Source: Utricularia gibba
Taxonomy: Eukaryota; Streptophyta; Magnoliopsida; Lamiales; Lentibulariaceae
DNA: 64,000 nucleotides
Assembly: GCA_002189035.1 (NCBI GenBank)
Contig: NEEC01000002.1
Span: forward strand, 4,859,001 to 4,923,000
Direction of reading: 5' to 3'
The position numbers were made by a program, and so were the translations under genes. Of the stretch, positions 12,470 to 25,890 are shown piece by piece. How positions within the stretch are numbered: position 1 is the stretch's first letter; the number at the start of each line of letters is the position of its first letter. The notes under the pieces are model-generated. The model was given only the letters and a program-made list of their open reading frames with translations, made no database searches and was not told where the DNA came from.

Positions 12470-13295
12470 AATGAGGTTGAAAATCTTATTCAACCTCATC
12501 AATCAAGCTCAATATAAAGACTTATATCTACTCTTCTATAAATACTTCACTTTCTCAACCATTAAAAACGTTATTGACCATTTTTCTTTGTATTTTTCCT
12601 ATTTTCGTATCTATTTTCATGTTAGAGTCGAGTCTGCGCGTGTAGGCGCTTGCAACTGAAGACCTACTATGAAGTCTTGCTTGTGCAAGTTCTGCGCATG
12701 TGACTATTTTACTATGTTTTTCGACATTTAAATTGAGGTTTGATTCTGTTTTTCACAATGTTTTCTTTACCAATGTGCTCTTTAGTATCACATAACCCGA
12801 AGGAAGTGTGAAATAATCAAAGGTTGGCCTCAAGCACCTAAGGAGAAGGGCTCAATCGAATATCATTGTTAATACACATTCTGTCTAATCTGTCTGCAAG
12901 ATGTGAGGTATAGGAGTTAGATTTAAGTGTAAGGAAAACGAGGGTTATCACAAGAGCTGAAGTGACTTTGGTGATGTGGTTGATTCTATAATCCCACTAA
13001 ACGAGGGACGGTGCTATAACGATCGCCAAATAACACTATTTTATAATAACACCCCATAACTTGCACAAGCATGTCAGTCTTCAAGGTTTACACACACAAG
13101 TTTAGCCGAGTTTTAAGCAAGATGGATCTTAGATCCAAGGTCATTTTTCTTATTGTTTTTAAAACCAAATCTTTCTTTTATTCTCAGTCTTTTTGAGTCT
13201 TTGTTTGAAAAGAAAAATTCCAATAAAAATTCCCTATAGATACAATCTTATTTTATTACTTCGACGGTTACTGTGCATTTAAAGAATCACCATCA
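12470..13295 (+). mobile_element. Truncated LTR, family F3
   Basis: Closely similar, in the same order, to the inner and 3' part of the complete F3 LTR at 24230-25365 and, inverted, to 56061-57249. Shared text includes CTCTCAACCATTA, TGTTTTTCGACATTTAAATT and ACTTCGACGGTT. The right end ACCATCA matches the F3 terminus. The first roughly 300 bases of the LTR are missing. Confidence 0.75.
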
Positions 13296-13459
13296 ATTAA
13301 CATTTGATACTACATCATTATTCATATAAAATTATAATTGAATGAATATTGAGTATTTTCACTCAATTAATTAAGTATTTTTAATGTATTAATATTAATT
13401 TTATAAAAATGAATAATTTGAAATGAAGATAAATTAAAATATTAACAAATCTCTAGATA

Positions 13460-15095
13460 GAAATGTGACTAATTACAATATAAATGTAGGTTTATACAAA
13501 AAATATCCTTATGACAAATACAATAAGATTTAGGGTTTAAGATAATATTAAGTGTTGAGTGTCATTTTCTAGTTATTATTATTTATTATTATATATTAAT
13601 TTAGTGTTAAGTCGTCCAATTTAAGAATCATATTGATAAGTAATTGATTTTCTTATAAAAATCTTATTTTTCTATTTTGTATATATTTTCTTTGTCTTTT
13701 TCGTGCATTTTGACCGAAATATATCAAGAGGCAATCGTGGAGTATTGCAAGATACTTGCAGGAGAGCAAATTCTGACTTTTCATGTCTTCCACACGACTT
13801 GAAACAATTGTGAGCAAAAGACTAGTACTAGTCAAGACGTTTGACTTACAACATGTCATAGTCTATAGCAATGATTGAGCACCTACTTGCACGCATAAGA
13901 AAGCTGGTGACGCATGTAAGACAAAAAAAATGATGGGAAGAGGATCAAAAGGAGTAAATGCACGTTGAAAGTGAGATACAACCAACTTAGAACACTTATT
14001 TTTGAACTTTTGAAATCTTCGTATTTTGTCTCTAGAGTTAGAACTTTTAGTTCTTCCTCTCTTCAAGGGATGAAAAACATTTTGATTTCCATTTCATTTT
14101 ATGTTTTCATGGTCCTTTGTGACTAAATTCTTTTAGTTTCTAGAAATATATGAAGTTTGCTTCTAAATCTTGAGCATTAGACTCAATTCCTTGCTAATTT
14201 CATTTCAGATTTTGCATACTTCCACGTGTCTTCTTGCAGTCTTTCTGTAACGTATCCTTGTCATGGTTCATGAGTAGCCGGCCACTCCTCACGAATGAAG
14301 AGTAAGTTGAAAAGCATCATCTCCAACTCTATCGGTTCGAGGGAAATATCAAATTGTTCGTGACCAAAGTACCGCAACAGTGGACAAGTAGTGACCTCAT
14401 ACTCACCACTGATAATTGGCAAAACTTGGGCACACACGCACAAGTTGGTTTTGAAGACAATCAACGACAATACTCTTATCTTCTTAATCGTCCAAGGGGG
14501 AATCACATGAGGCTATTCTCATATCTCCTTGTCAATCAGAATGTAAGAAAGAGTAGGCTATTCCTTGCATTTATAATCAGCTATTCGGAAGGAATTAATG
14601 AAATAAGAGGCGAGGATAGACAAAAGAAAGAAACAGAGTTTATTTCCCAAGAACTGCAACCCTTAATCAATGTTTATTACTTAGATTGTATCTTTTATTC
14701 TTATACTTCAAAAATCTCATGATAATTTGTAAGAGTTTTCTACAAAACATTTTTCGTAAAACTAAACTCCCTAAGATTGATACTCGTATTATACTCTTTT
14801 GTGTGCTACATTTTACATATTGAAAATTTGTTGAAGAAAACGACACACAATATTGAGTTAATTATGATATAAACATAGATTTTATATAAATTATGTGCTA
14901 ATGACTAATGCGATAGTATTTTGGGATTTTGGGTCTAGGATTTAGGATTTAATATTTAGAGTTTAGGGTAATATTGAGTTAATTATGATATAAATGTAGG
15001 TTTTATATAAGTTATGTCCTTATGACTAATGAGATAGGATTATGGATTTAGGGTTTAGAGTGTAGGGTTTAATATTTAGGGTTTAGAGTAATATT
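13460..15095 (+). repeat. Minisatellite, about 118-bp unit, with telomere-like motifs, split by an LTR
   Basis: Units begin near TAATATTGAGTTAATTATGA and run through TATAAATGTAGGTTTTATA, then end in GGATTTAGGGTTTAGAG-like text. Two full units lie at about 14853-14969 and 14970-15090. A partial, more diverged unit lies left of the LTR at about 13460-13552. TTTAGGG and TTTAGAG repeats resemble the plant telomere motif but are degenerate. Confidence 0.7.
13553..14852 (-). mobile_element. Solo LTR, family F2 (copy A)
   Basis: About 1.30 kb, inverted relative to the F2 copies at 32536-33770 and 35261-36586. It starts TGTTGAGTGTCATTTTC and ends CGACACACAATA. Flanks TTAAG (13548-13552) and TTGAG (14853-14857) are a 5-bp TSD with one change. 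No internal retrotransposon sequence adjoins it. Confidence 0.8.
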
Positions 15096-17190
15096 AACAT
15101 TTATGTATGAGAGATGCTCTTATCAATTATTAACCTATGATTGGATGATAGAAAGATCAAATTTGTGTGTGTTGAAGTTCTACCCCCCATGCCTCCATGG
15201 TGGATATATCAATTTTGAGAAAGTTAAGATCAAGTATTGATTATATAGAGTGAAAACCTACCTTTGTCGGTTTTTCGAATTTATTGTTATGTCAAGGTTG
15301 ACTTCCTCATCATGGGGGTCAACTCATATAACTAATAGTGTAAAATAAAAATGTTATGATATATATAATCCTATTTGGTGGTGAATCAAAATTAATAAAA
15401 TCAATCCTAAAATGGGAAATCAACTTCCTATTTTTGGATAAAATGATTTAATAGTAAATATTATCAAAATTTAGCAGTGAAAGAATTGAAAAGCCGACTT
15501 ATTAAGGTAGCATGTAGAATCCATATGTCAATGAGGGATGCAATGCATGGGATTCTTCTACATAGTTGGAAATTGTAACTTGTCGATCCAAATTGGACAA
15601 TGATCGAGGGCTTAAAATTTTAAAATAAAAAATATATTCATTTATTTGTATATTGATAAATGATGAAATAAACCAATTTTATTTGTTATGAATTAATAGA
15701 AAAATTTAATAAATATAGATGAGTAAATTTTTCACATAGTGGGTATTTTTCTAAAAGTTATTTTTGACAATGAATAGATTTGTAATCTACCCTTGTTCAA
15801 GGGCATTCTTAGGTGGATCTTGGGTGATTTGGTGAGAACTAAAAATTTTGCCACAATGATAAATATTTAGTGACTTATTTTACTAATTATTCAAAACCGT
15901 AGATCCAATTTACACTAACTATTTATTGAAATTGTAGGATTAAAAATTTCAATTTTTAAAATAATAAAAATCAATTTTATTCTTTTTGAAAATAACGGAA
16001 ACGTATTACTTCTTTATTGAGTAGTTTTTTTTTAAAAAAAAAAACTGATTTCACTATTTAAACAAATGACAGATATTATCTGTGTTCAAAGGTGCGGTCA
16101 CTGATTTCAACACTGATGTGTTCAAAAGATGCGTGATTAAGAGTGCAACATAAAAAATGGCAGCATCAACAAATGCGTTTCGAGCTGGAGTGCTTCATAT
16201 TTTTTGAAAAGTGAGTCAGTGAGTCTATAATGCAAGAATAGCTTTGTGTGTGTTTCTTGTTGGTATTATGTGCAATTTGGGCCTGATGAATTAGATTTTG
16301 GAATACAACAGTACCTGGTCCATACAAGGCAGATAGATACTTGAATGTCAAAGATGCTGCAGCTTAATTGGACACGGTTGATGTCTAATGATGGATGTTC
16401 ATGGGCCTCCCATAAATCAACCTTTTTCATTCATTCCAGGTGTGCCACCGTTGGGGGCATCTATTCCATTCCATTCCATTCCGTTCATGCAAAGTCATTG
16501 AAAGGAAAGGAAAGCTGCCGTCCCGACCATATGTACAAGTTGTTTATGTACACCCTAAATAATCAAACTCATCTCCACATTCATGTACCAAAACTGGCAA
16601 ACGGGTGTCTGTCCTTTTCTAATATTTCCTCTAATTAAACCAAGAAATGGAACGGAACGTGGGTTGGTCAGAAAAGGCTGGTCTCGGTCACGTGCAGCGA
16701 ATGACTCGCCTTCCGTTGGGTTTCGGAATAAGCAGCCCACGCCGCTGATTTGTGTTGCCTCATGCTCTGGAACATATATTCACATTTCCCAGGACAGCAA
16801 CCCCACCCGGCTTAAACGAAATTGTGGTCCGCTGCTGCAATGCAAATCACCCGCACACAATAATTTGAGCCCTTCTCCTTTTTCTATTTCTGATTTTCTT
16901 TTTCTGCAAATTTCAAACATCAAACCAATCATAAAAACATCAAGAAATGAAGTTGGTTTAATGTGAAACTGGGTAGTTATTTACTATAAGTCACATGGCA
17001 TCATTGCTAGACATTGTCCCTTTATTCCCGAATTTCATACCAATTATTGGAGAAACAACAAAGGTTAGATAGAGGCTAGCTCTCACACTCACTATTGTTG
17101 TTGTTTTTTTTTTTTTTTTTTACGTATGTTTCTAAAAGAAATGCTTGATTTATTCTTATATAATTTATTTTTTTTAAAAAAACTACGTTC
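15096..17190. other. Intergenic, no gene seen
   Basis: Several short frames (for example 16345-16638 and 16583-16966) show no family resemblance and lack a splice context. GC content rises toward 16400-16900, and this may be distal upstream sequence of the pyruvate decarboxylase gene. Confidence 0.5.
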
Positions 17191-17380
17191 CCACGTGCCA
17201 CTAAACCCGGGGTGTCCGTGGTGTTACAGATACCGCCTCTGGAACCGGGAATGCTCCGCCATTCAAGAGCCTGCTCACTATAAATAGCTTCAAGCCCACG
17301 ATCGCGTTTCATTCATCAGAAAGGAACACAAGAGAGCCATTAGTTAGTTACATTGCTTAGATCTCTGCTATTGTTTTTCG
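17191..17380 (+). promoter_or_regulatory. Promoter and 5' UTR of pyruvate decarboxylase
   Basis: A perfect G-box CACGTG lies at 17192-17197 and a TATAAATA box at 17279-17286, about 95 bases before the start codon. G-boxes are common in stress-inducible plant promoters; hypoxia induction is inferred from the gene family, not shown here. Confidence 0.7.
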
Positions 17381-19611
17381 ATGGATACTGCGATTGGATC
17401 TTCGCCGATGGTGGGAACGAAGAGCCCTGTTTACGGCGACGTCGGCTGTTTGCCGAGCAATGGCTGTGTTGCCGCCGTCCAATCCTCCTCCCTGCCCTTC
17501 AGCTCATCGGAGGCCACTCTTGGACGCCATCTGGCGCGGCGACTCGTCCAAATCGGCATCCGCGACGTGTTTTCGGTGCCCGGCGATTTCAACCTCACGC
17601 TGCTGGACCATCTCATTGCGGAGCCCGGGCTGAACCTCATCGGCTGTTGCAATGAGATTAACGCTGGGTATGCTGCGGATGGGTACGCTAGGGCGCGAGG
17701 CGTGGGTGCTTGCGTTGTCACCTTTACTGTGGGAGGATTGAGTATTATCAATTCCATTGCGGGCGCGTACAGCGAGAATTTGCCTGTTATTTGTATCGTC
17801 GGGGGTCCTAATACCAACGATTATGGAACCAACCGGATCTTGCATCATACCATCGGCTTACCGGATTTCAGCCAGGAGCTCCGCTGCTTCCAAACGGTTA
17901 CCTGCTTTCAGGTATCAAGAGTATTTGAAGGTTTCCGCAAAGAGTTCTATGTTTCTTTTCTCATGCTTTTTTCGTCACTGTAGGCGGTGGTGAATCATCT
18001 GGACGATGCACATGAATTGATTGATACCGCGATTTCTACCGCTTTGAGAGAGAGTAAGCCTGTTTACATTAGTGTCAGCTGCAACTTGGCAGCGGTTCCT
18101 CATCCGACGTTTAGCCGTGATCCCGTCCCCTTTTCTCTTACGCCAAGGTATCTCCTATTTTGATACGTTTGAGTACCCGGATGATTCATGTGATACAAAC
18201 TCTTCTGTTTCTTGACTTCACAGATTGAGCAATCCCTTGGGCCTAGAAGCTGCAGTCGATGCAGCATCTGAGTTCTTGAATAAGGCCGTGAAACCAGTGT
18301 TGATCGGAGGCCCGAATTTACGCGTTTCGAAAGCGAGCAAAGCCTTGATGGAACTCGCAGATTCTAGTGGCTACGCCCTTGCGGTTATGCCATCCGCTAA
18401 AGGGCAAGTGGAGGAGCAACACCCCCACTTCATTGGCACCTACTGGGGTGCAGTGAGCACAGGCTTTTGTTCCGAAATTGTGGAGTCGGCGGATGCTTAC
18501 CTCTTCGTTGGCCCCATATTCAATGACTACAGCTCTGTGGGATACTCCCTGCTACTCAAGAAAGAGAAGGCAATCATCGTACAGCCTGATCGTGTGATCA
18601 TTGGGAATGGCCCTGCCTATGGATGTGTTCGAATGAAGGATTTCCTATCTGCTCTCAGCAAAAAGCTCAAACGGAACACAACCGCGTATGAGAACTATGC
18701 CAGGATTTATGTTCCTGAAGGGCGTCCTTCTAAAAGCGAGCCTAACGAACCACTGCGGGTAAACGTTCTGTTTCAGCACATTCAGGAAATGATATCTGGG
18801 GATACTGCCGTCATCGCCGAGACCGGGGATTCATGGTTTAACTGCCAAAAACTGAAATTGCCTCAGGGATGCGGGTGAGATATCTATCCATCCATCTATC
18901 ATTCATTCCCACTACTACCTTCTGGTATCTCTTCACTGCTTCTTATGGCATTTCTCTATCTTTCGCCATGTAGCTACGAGTTTCAAATGCAGTACGGTTC
19001 CATTGGTTGGTCTGTTGGTGCAACTCTGGGTTATGCACAGGCTGTCCCAGAGAAACGAGTCATATCTTGCATTGGAGATGGCAGCTTCCAGGTTCATTAA
19101 GCTTTTCCAAGGGGCCTCTCGGGTTCTGTTGTTAGCAATCCCTTAGCATGAGTTATACAACTGTTGCAGGTCACAGCGCAGGATATTTCGAGCATGATTC
19201 GATGCAACCAGAGGAGCATCATCTTCCTGATAAACAACGGTGGTTACACCATTGAGGTCGAGATTCACGATGGGCCTTACAATGTGATCAAGAACTGGAA
19301 CTACACTGGTTTGGTTGATGCCATCCACAACGGTGAAGGCAAATGCTGGACTGCTAAGGTACCCCTTTCCCCTGGCTCACTCCCGATTTCCCCCCGAGAG
19401 AAAACAAAAGTCGAATTGAACTGTCTGTTGTTGATGGTAGGTTAAATGTGAAGAAGAACTGGTCGAGGCCATCGCCACAGCAACTGAGGAGAAGAAGGAT
19501 TGCTTGTGCTTCATAGAAGTGATCGTTCACAAGGATGACACCAGCAAGGAGCTGCTGGAATGGGGCTCCAGAGTGTGTGCTGCCAACAGCCGACCTCCAA
19601 ATCCGCAGTAG
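17381..19611 (+). CDS. PDC: Pyruvate decarboxylase
   Basis: Thiamine diphosphate and Mg-dependent enzyme that converts pyruvate to acetaldehyde and CO2, the first step of ethanol fermentation in the cytosol. Exons: 17381-17911, 17984-18147, 18224-18874, 18974-19091, 19170-19358, 19441-19611, totalling 1824 nt and 607 residues, the same length as typical plant PDC. The N-terminal ThDP domain has the catalytic glutamate in [13 protein letters not shown] (Glu 92) and the active-site pair in NRILHHTIG (His 155-156). The C-terminal domain has the GDGS...NN cofactor motif (about 483-511) and YTIE with Glu 517. The last residues are NSRPPNPQ, as in plant PDC. All introns are GT-AG and in phase. The ATG is the first one after the TATA box. 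Hypoxia-induced expression is known for the family and is only inferred here. Confidence 0.97.
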
Positions 19612-19861
19612 TCTCCTCATTTGCTGCTGCGTTTGGAAAATAAGTTGCTCCCCGGACATGAAATTTTTATCATTCGCAATCACGAGAAAGTGCAGTGGTT
19701 ACGGCACTCGAGTCAAATTGTAGTGGATTTCATTATGTATTAACAAATTTTGCGTTGTGCAATTACTCTAATATTTTAATATCCTTCTAAACAATATCAG
19801 TTTTCCATACCAAAATAATTAAACGTGCAAGGTGATTAAGTGATATACGTGGCAGATTTCT

Positions 19862-20056
19862 ATTGGGTCTGAAAATAAAAAGGGGGCTCAGATTAATGCT
19901 CATAAAAATGGGGCTAGCTGTTGGCCCATTTGAACAGATGAAGCCCAAATTGTAAAATGATCAGCAGTATAAATACCGATTTTAGGTTTTCGTCTCGTCC
20001 CGTCCGCCACAGCAAACGAAGAAAAAAAAGAACGGTGACGAGGTGTTTTTGCTCCC
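19862..20056 (+). promoter_or_regulatory. Promoter and 5' UTR of ribosomal protein eS4
   Basis: GGCCCA at 19923-19928 is a site II motif (reverse complement TGGGCC), typical of plant ribosomal protein genes. A TATAAATA box lies at 19968-19975, about 85 bases before the start codon. Confidence 0.65.
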
Positions 20057-21561
<1,505 letters not shown>

Positions 21562-21989
21562 CTCCATGAAATGCAAAGGTGCTCTCCTGCTGCTCCTCCA
21601 TCTGCTCGCCTCGCGAAAGTCTCTTGTTTTAAGTTTGATCATCGCCTGTTAGGTTTTTGTCGACTGATCGCTGGGATTCAAAGTAAACACATTTATAATT
21701 ATTATAATTATATATTTATTTAGCAGTCTTTCGCAATTTTACTGAAGAATGTTTTTGTTGTAAGGGTATGAATTTTGAAAAAGAATAAATTGTGTTTGGA
21801 AAAGTGATTTTGGTCCAAATGGGGGTCCCACCTGTCCGCTCCACCCCAAAAATCATATGATCCTATCGCTGCACGCCTTCGATTTGTCGTCTCCCGCAAC
21901 AATTCTCCTCTCCTCTCCCTGCTCTGCTGCCTGCTTCCTTCACATAGCACAGTCTCTCCCTCCCTCCTGGCGGTAGCGGATATTGGAAC

Positions 21990-23470
21990 ATGGGGGACCA
22001 AGCACAGCTCCACAACGACAATGGGAAGGCGATGAGCAACGGCGGGGACCAGGGCTTCCTCAACTCTCTCATCGAAGCGACGCCGTTCCGTTCTCCTTCC
22101 TTCCGAGAGGAGGACACCTACCTGATCTCCCGCCTCACCACTTCCCAGCGCAGAGCCCTCAAGGACCTCAAGGACAAGCTCCTCGCCGTCGGCGGCGGCC
22201 CGGACTCCCTCACTTGGAACAGAGTCCCGCTTCTCGACTCCCGCGGCGGTGGCGGCGACGTCGTTCTCCTCAAATTCCTCCGCGCCAGGGACTTTCGGGT
22301 TCACGATGCCCTCAACATGCTCCTCAAATCCCTCCAATGGAGAAAAGATTTCGGAGCCGACGTCATTTTGGAAGAGGATCTAGGGTTCAAGGACCTCGAA
22401 AACGTCGTCGCCTACATGCATCGGTGCGACCGATTCGGCCACCCCGTTTGCTACAACGCTTACGGGGTTTTCAAAGACCCCGAAATGTACGGGAGGGTTT
22501 TTGGAGACGATGACAAGTTGAGCAGGTTTTTGAGATGGAGGGTTCAGGTTCTGGAGAGGGGAATCAAGCTCCTGGATTTCAAACCTGGTGGGATTAATTC
22601 CATTATTCAGGTCACGGATCTCAACGGCATGCCCAAAACGCAGCTCCGTGAAGCTTCGAAGCGGATTCTCTCCCTGTTTCAGGATAACTACCCTGAATTT
22701 GTTGCCACAAAGGTGATGCTCTTTCCTGTGCTTCTTCTTCTTCATCTCGAAATCTCCATTTTGATTCCTAGTCTGGCTTTGCAGATCTTCATTAACGTGC
22801 CCTGGTACTTTACTTTGCTGTATTCAATGTTCAGTCCATTTCTGACCAACAGAACAAAGAGTAAGTTTGTGATAGCCAGAGAAGGAACCACTGCTGAGAC
22901 GCTTTACAAGTGAGCTTCAGAACTTAAATGCGGTCTGCCTTTTTTTTTTTCTTGTGATTCATTGCTCCGGTCGGTGGTCGCCAGATTCATCCCCCCGAGA
23001 ATATTCCTGTTCGATACGGTGGTCTGAGCCATTCAGATGACGTATCGGACAGTGGGGGTCCTCCTTTACCGGCGTCGGAGTTCGCCATTAAAGGCGGAGA
23101 GAAGGTCAACATTCAAATTGAGGGAATCGAGGTAATGGGGTCTGAATGTGTGATTGAATTTCGCTTTGGGCTTGGCTCCAACTTTACAATGGCTTCTTGC
23201 CTCAAGGCGGGGGTGACGATCCAATGGGACATAGTGGTTGGAGGCTGGGATTTGGTCTACAGCGCGGAATTCTCCCCGGCGGCAGAGAACGCGTACACGA
23301 TAGCCGTCGAGAAGCCGCGGTGGATGGGCGAAAAGGAGGAGGCCATTCGAAACTCGTACACTACGAAGGAAGCTGGGAAGCTGATGCTCTCCGTGGATAA
23401 CACGGAGTCTCGCCGGAGGAAAGTCGCGGCTTACCGGTACACCGTCCGGCGATCTCCGGCTGTGCTCTAG
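21990..23470 (+). CDS. Patellin-like SEC14-GOLD protein, with an apparent 1-bp frameshift
   Basis: Patellins bind phosphoinositides and act in membrane trafficking and cell-plate formation. Exons: 21990-22712, 22785-22909, 22985-23131, 23207-23470. The order is CRAL-TRIO N-terminal region (about residues 55-120), SEC14 lipid-binding domain (about 130-280), then a GOLD domain (about 305-410) with VTIQWDIVVGGWDLVYSAEF. It lacks the long acidic N-terminus of PATL1-3 and is nearer the short PATL4/6 type. Exon 3 starts TTCATC and then six Cs before GAGAATATT. The family frame (F-I-P-P-E-N) needs seven, so the exon is 147 nt where 148 is expected. Either one C is missing from the assembly or the gene is broken and would stop soon after. 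Downstream exons remain intact, which favours a sequencing error or a very recent mutation. All junctions are GT-AG. Confidence 0.85.
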
Positions 23471-24229
23471 ATGAGCTTGTAATGGGAAAGCAAGAAAAAG
23501 TGATGTTCGCTTCGCGTGTTCTAAGTTCTCATTCCCTTTAACAAAAGCGCGTGGCGCGTGATGGCATGTTTAAGGCGGGAATTCAAAGTATCTTTTTTCC
23601 AAAAAAGGCCACATTTTTCAAAATTGTTATTTTTTTGTCGTCTGGTTTTTATAAAATTTATTAATATTAAATTTGAGCGGTGAGGTTCATTTCCCGCAAT
23701 TTCAGCGTCAATAGGGTTTCAGGGTTTATTGCTAAACTAGTGCCTTGGGTAATTCATGTATTAATGATCTTTCTTTTTTTTTTCAACGTGGGCCAATTCA
23801 ATTCAATTGACATTAAGGTAATTGGTTCTCATTTGAGAGAACATAAAAAGTTTATTTATGTGAAATAATATATGATAATCTTTAGTTGAGTGAGAAATGA
23901 TATTTAACACAACAAATTAATTATTACGCTAATTTTTTGTTTCGTCTTTAATTGATGATGAAATAAAAACTCATATTCAATACGGATTTAGGTAATTTTA
24001 CAATGTAAAAAGATAATATTATATATTCAACAATCAATTTTTTTCTTTATATAAATTCATTGTTTATGTTTCATATTTCATATGTCAAATTAAGTACGAG
24101 AAAAAATATTTTAAAAACTTTGATAATATTTTTATATAATACTGTACATTTTAAATAATATGTTCTACAAATTTGTCCATATTTTTATAAATCATGTATT
24201 TTTATGTATATTAATCTGATTTATATTTA
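23471..24229. other. Intergenic, no gene seen
   Basis: The first part is probably the patellin 3' UTR. The remainder is AT-rich with no recognisable frame, up to the F3 LTR. Confidence 0.5.
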
Positions 24230-25365
24230 TGATAATTGATTTTGTGTCGTTCAAAACATGTTCTTTCACTAATCTTGAATGTTGTTTTTACTTATCTTAG
24301 ACCTCACTTTCTCATTATTCTGAATTGATTTTACATCTTTCACACTACTTTGATACTTTTGGAGAGAAAGTGTATTTTGTGGATTTTTAGGATACTTTTG
24401 GATCAATTTGAGGAGAAATCAAGACCCATCAAATTATGGACTTGATGGACCACGAATCTCAACCCAATACTCGGTCAACCGATGAAGATTTGGTCCAAGA
24501 TTCGTGGATAAGACAGAGATATGAAGATGATCTTCGAAGATTTGAATAAAAGATTTGGATAGAAGATCTTATCCAAGCTCATCAAATAAGCTCAATACGA
24601 ATACTTGAATTGACTCTCCTATAAATATCTCACTCTCTCAACCATTAGAAACGTCTTTGACCACTTTTCCTATTTTCGTGTCTATTTTCATGTTAGAGTC
24701 AAGTGTTTTCGTGTAGGTGCTTGCGGCTGAGGATTTGCGGTGAAGCCTTGCTTGCGCAAGTACTGCGCGTGTGACTGTTTTACTATGTTTTTCGACATTT
24801 AAATTGAAGTTTGATTCTGTTTTTCGCAACGTTTTCTTTACCAATGTGATCTTTAATATCACATAACCCGAAGGGATTGTGAGAGAATCAAAGGTTAGCC
24901 TCAATCACCTAAGGAGAAGGGTTCAATCGAACATTGTTTGTAAAACACATTCTATCTAATCTTTCTGTGAGGTGTGAGGTGTAGGAGTTAGATTTGGGTG
25001 TGGATAAAACATGGGTTATCACAAGAGGTGAAATGGCTCTGGTGGCGTGGTTGATTCTATAATCCCACAAAACAAGGGACGGTGCTATAACGGTCACCGA
25101 GTAGCACTACTTTAGAATAACACCCCCAGAGCTTGCACAAACAGGTCAGTTTTAAAGGTTTGCACACACGCAAGGGTGAGTTTCAAGTAAAGTGAGTCCT
25201 GGATCCAAAACCAATTTTCTTATTGTTTTTAAAATCAAATCTTTCTTTTATTTTCATCCTTTTTTTAGTCTTTGTTTGAAAAAAAAATTCCAATAATAAT
25301 TATCTGTGAATACGATCTTATTTTATTACTTCGACGGTTTCTGTGCAATTGCAAAATTAACATCA
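24230..25365 (+). mobile_element. Solo LTR, family F3, with perfect TSD
   Basis: 1136 bp, starting TGATAATTGATTTTG and ending TTAACATCA. It is flanked on both sides by ATTTA (24225-24229 and 25366-25370). A TATA-like CTATAAATA lies near 24619. It aligns along its length with the inverted copy at 56061-57249. No internal domain adjoins it, so it is a recombination remnant. Confidence 0.9.
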
Positions 25366-25370
25366 ATTTA

Positions 25371-25890
25371 TGAAAGAACAAATTAAAACATTGAATCAGG
25401 CTTGTTTTGCAAACTACACTTTGTGGAGGAATTCAGAATAGAGTGCAATCAATAAGGTTGGCAGTGTAGTTTAGTGCCGTGATTTGAGTTCATCGTCTCA
25501 TCCCGTGAACAGAACGCTCCTCCCATTTGCTGGTTTCAATGCTTGAAATCTCACACCATTATCTTTTTCGGGATGGCAACAAACCAATCCCCGTCACCAT
25601 AGTGCTGCAACACACTGAAAAAAAAGGCCGCTATGGCTCTCAGTTTAGCTGAGTCACACATATTTTATTCAGCTTTGATGCCATGGGAAAATAAATCGCC
25701 AACTGCATTTCGATTCAAGCTGATAAACAAGCAATAAAGACATATGACAGCAGGAGTATCTAGCTTTGCATCACATGATTGTAAGACTGATAAACAAGCA
25801 AGAGTTTTCTCCACACCGTGAGGCATTCAGATTTTCGACCAGATGCTCAAGGGAGACCTCCAAACTGTGCTCGAACCGAAGTGTCATCCA
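25371..25890. other. Intergenic and probable 3' UTR of bL34m
   Basis: No frame with family resemblance. The right half is likely the 3' UTR of the minus-strand bL34m gene. Confidence 0.5.

Noticed and set aside
17431-17848. Minus-strand frames of 114-128 codons
   Set aside because: Shadows of PDC exon 1.
21720-22513. Long frames on both strands over the patellin start
   Set aside because: Alternative frames of GC-rich patellin exon 1; composition is Arg/Pro/Glu-biased without domain sequence.
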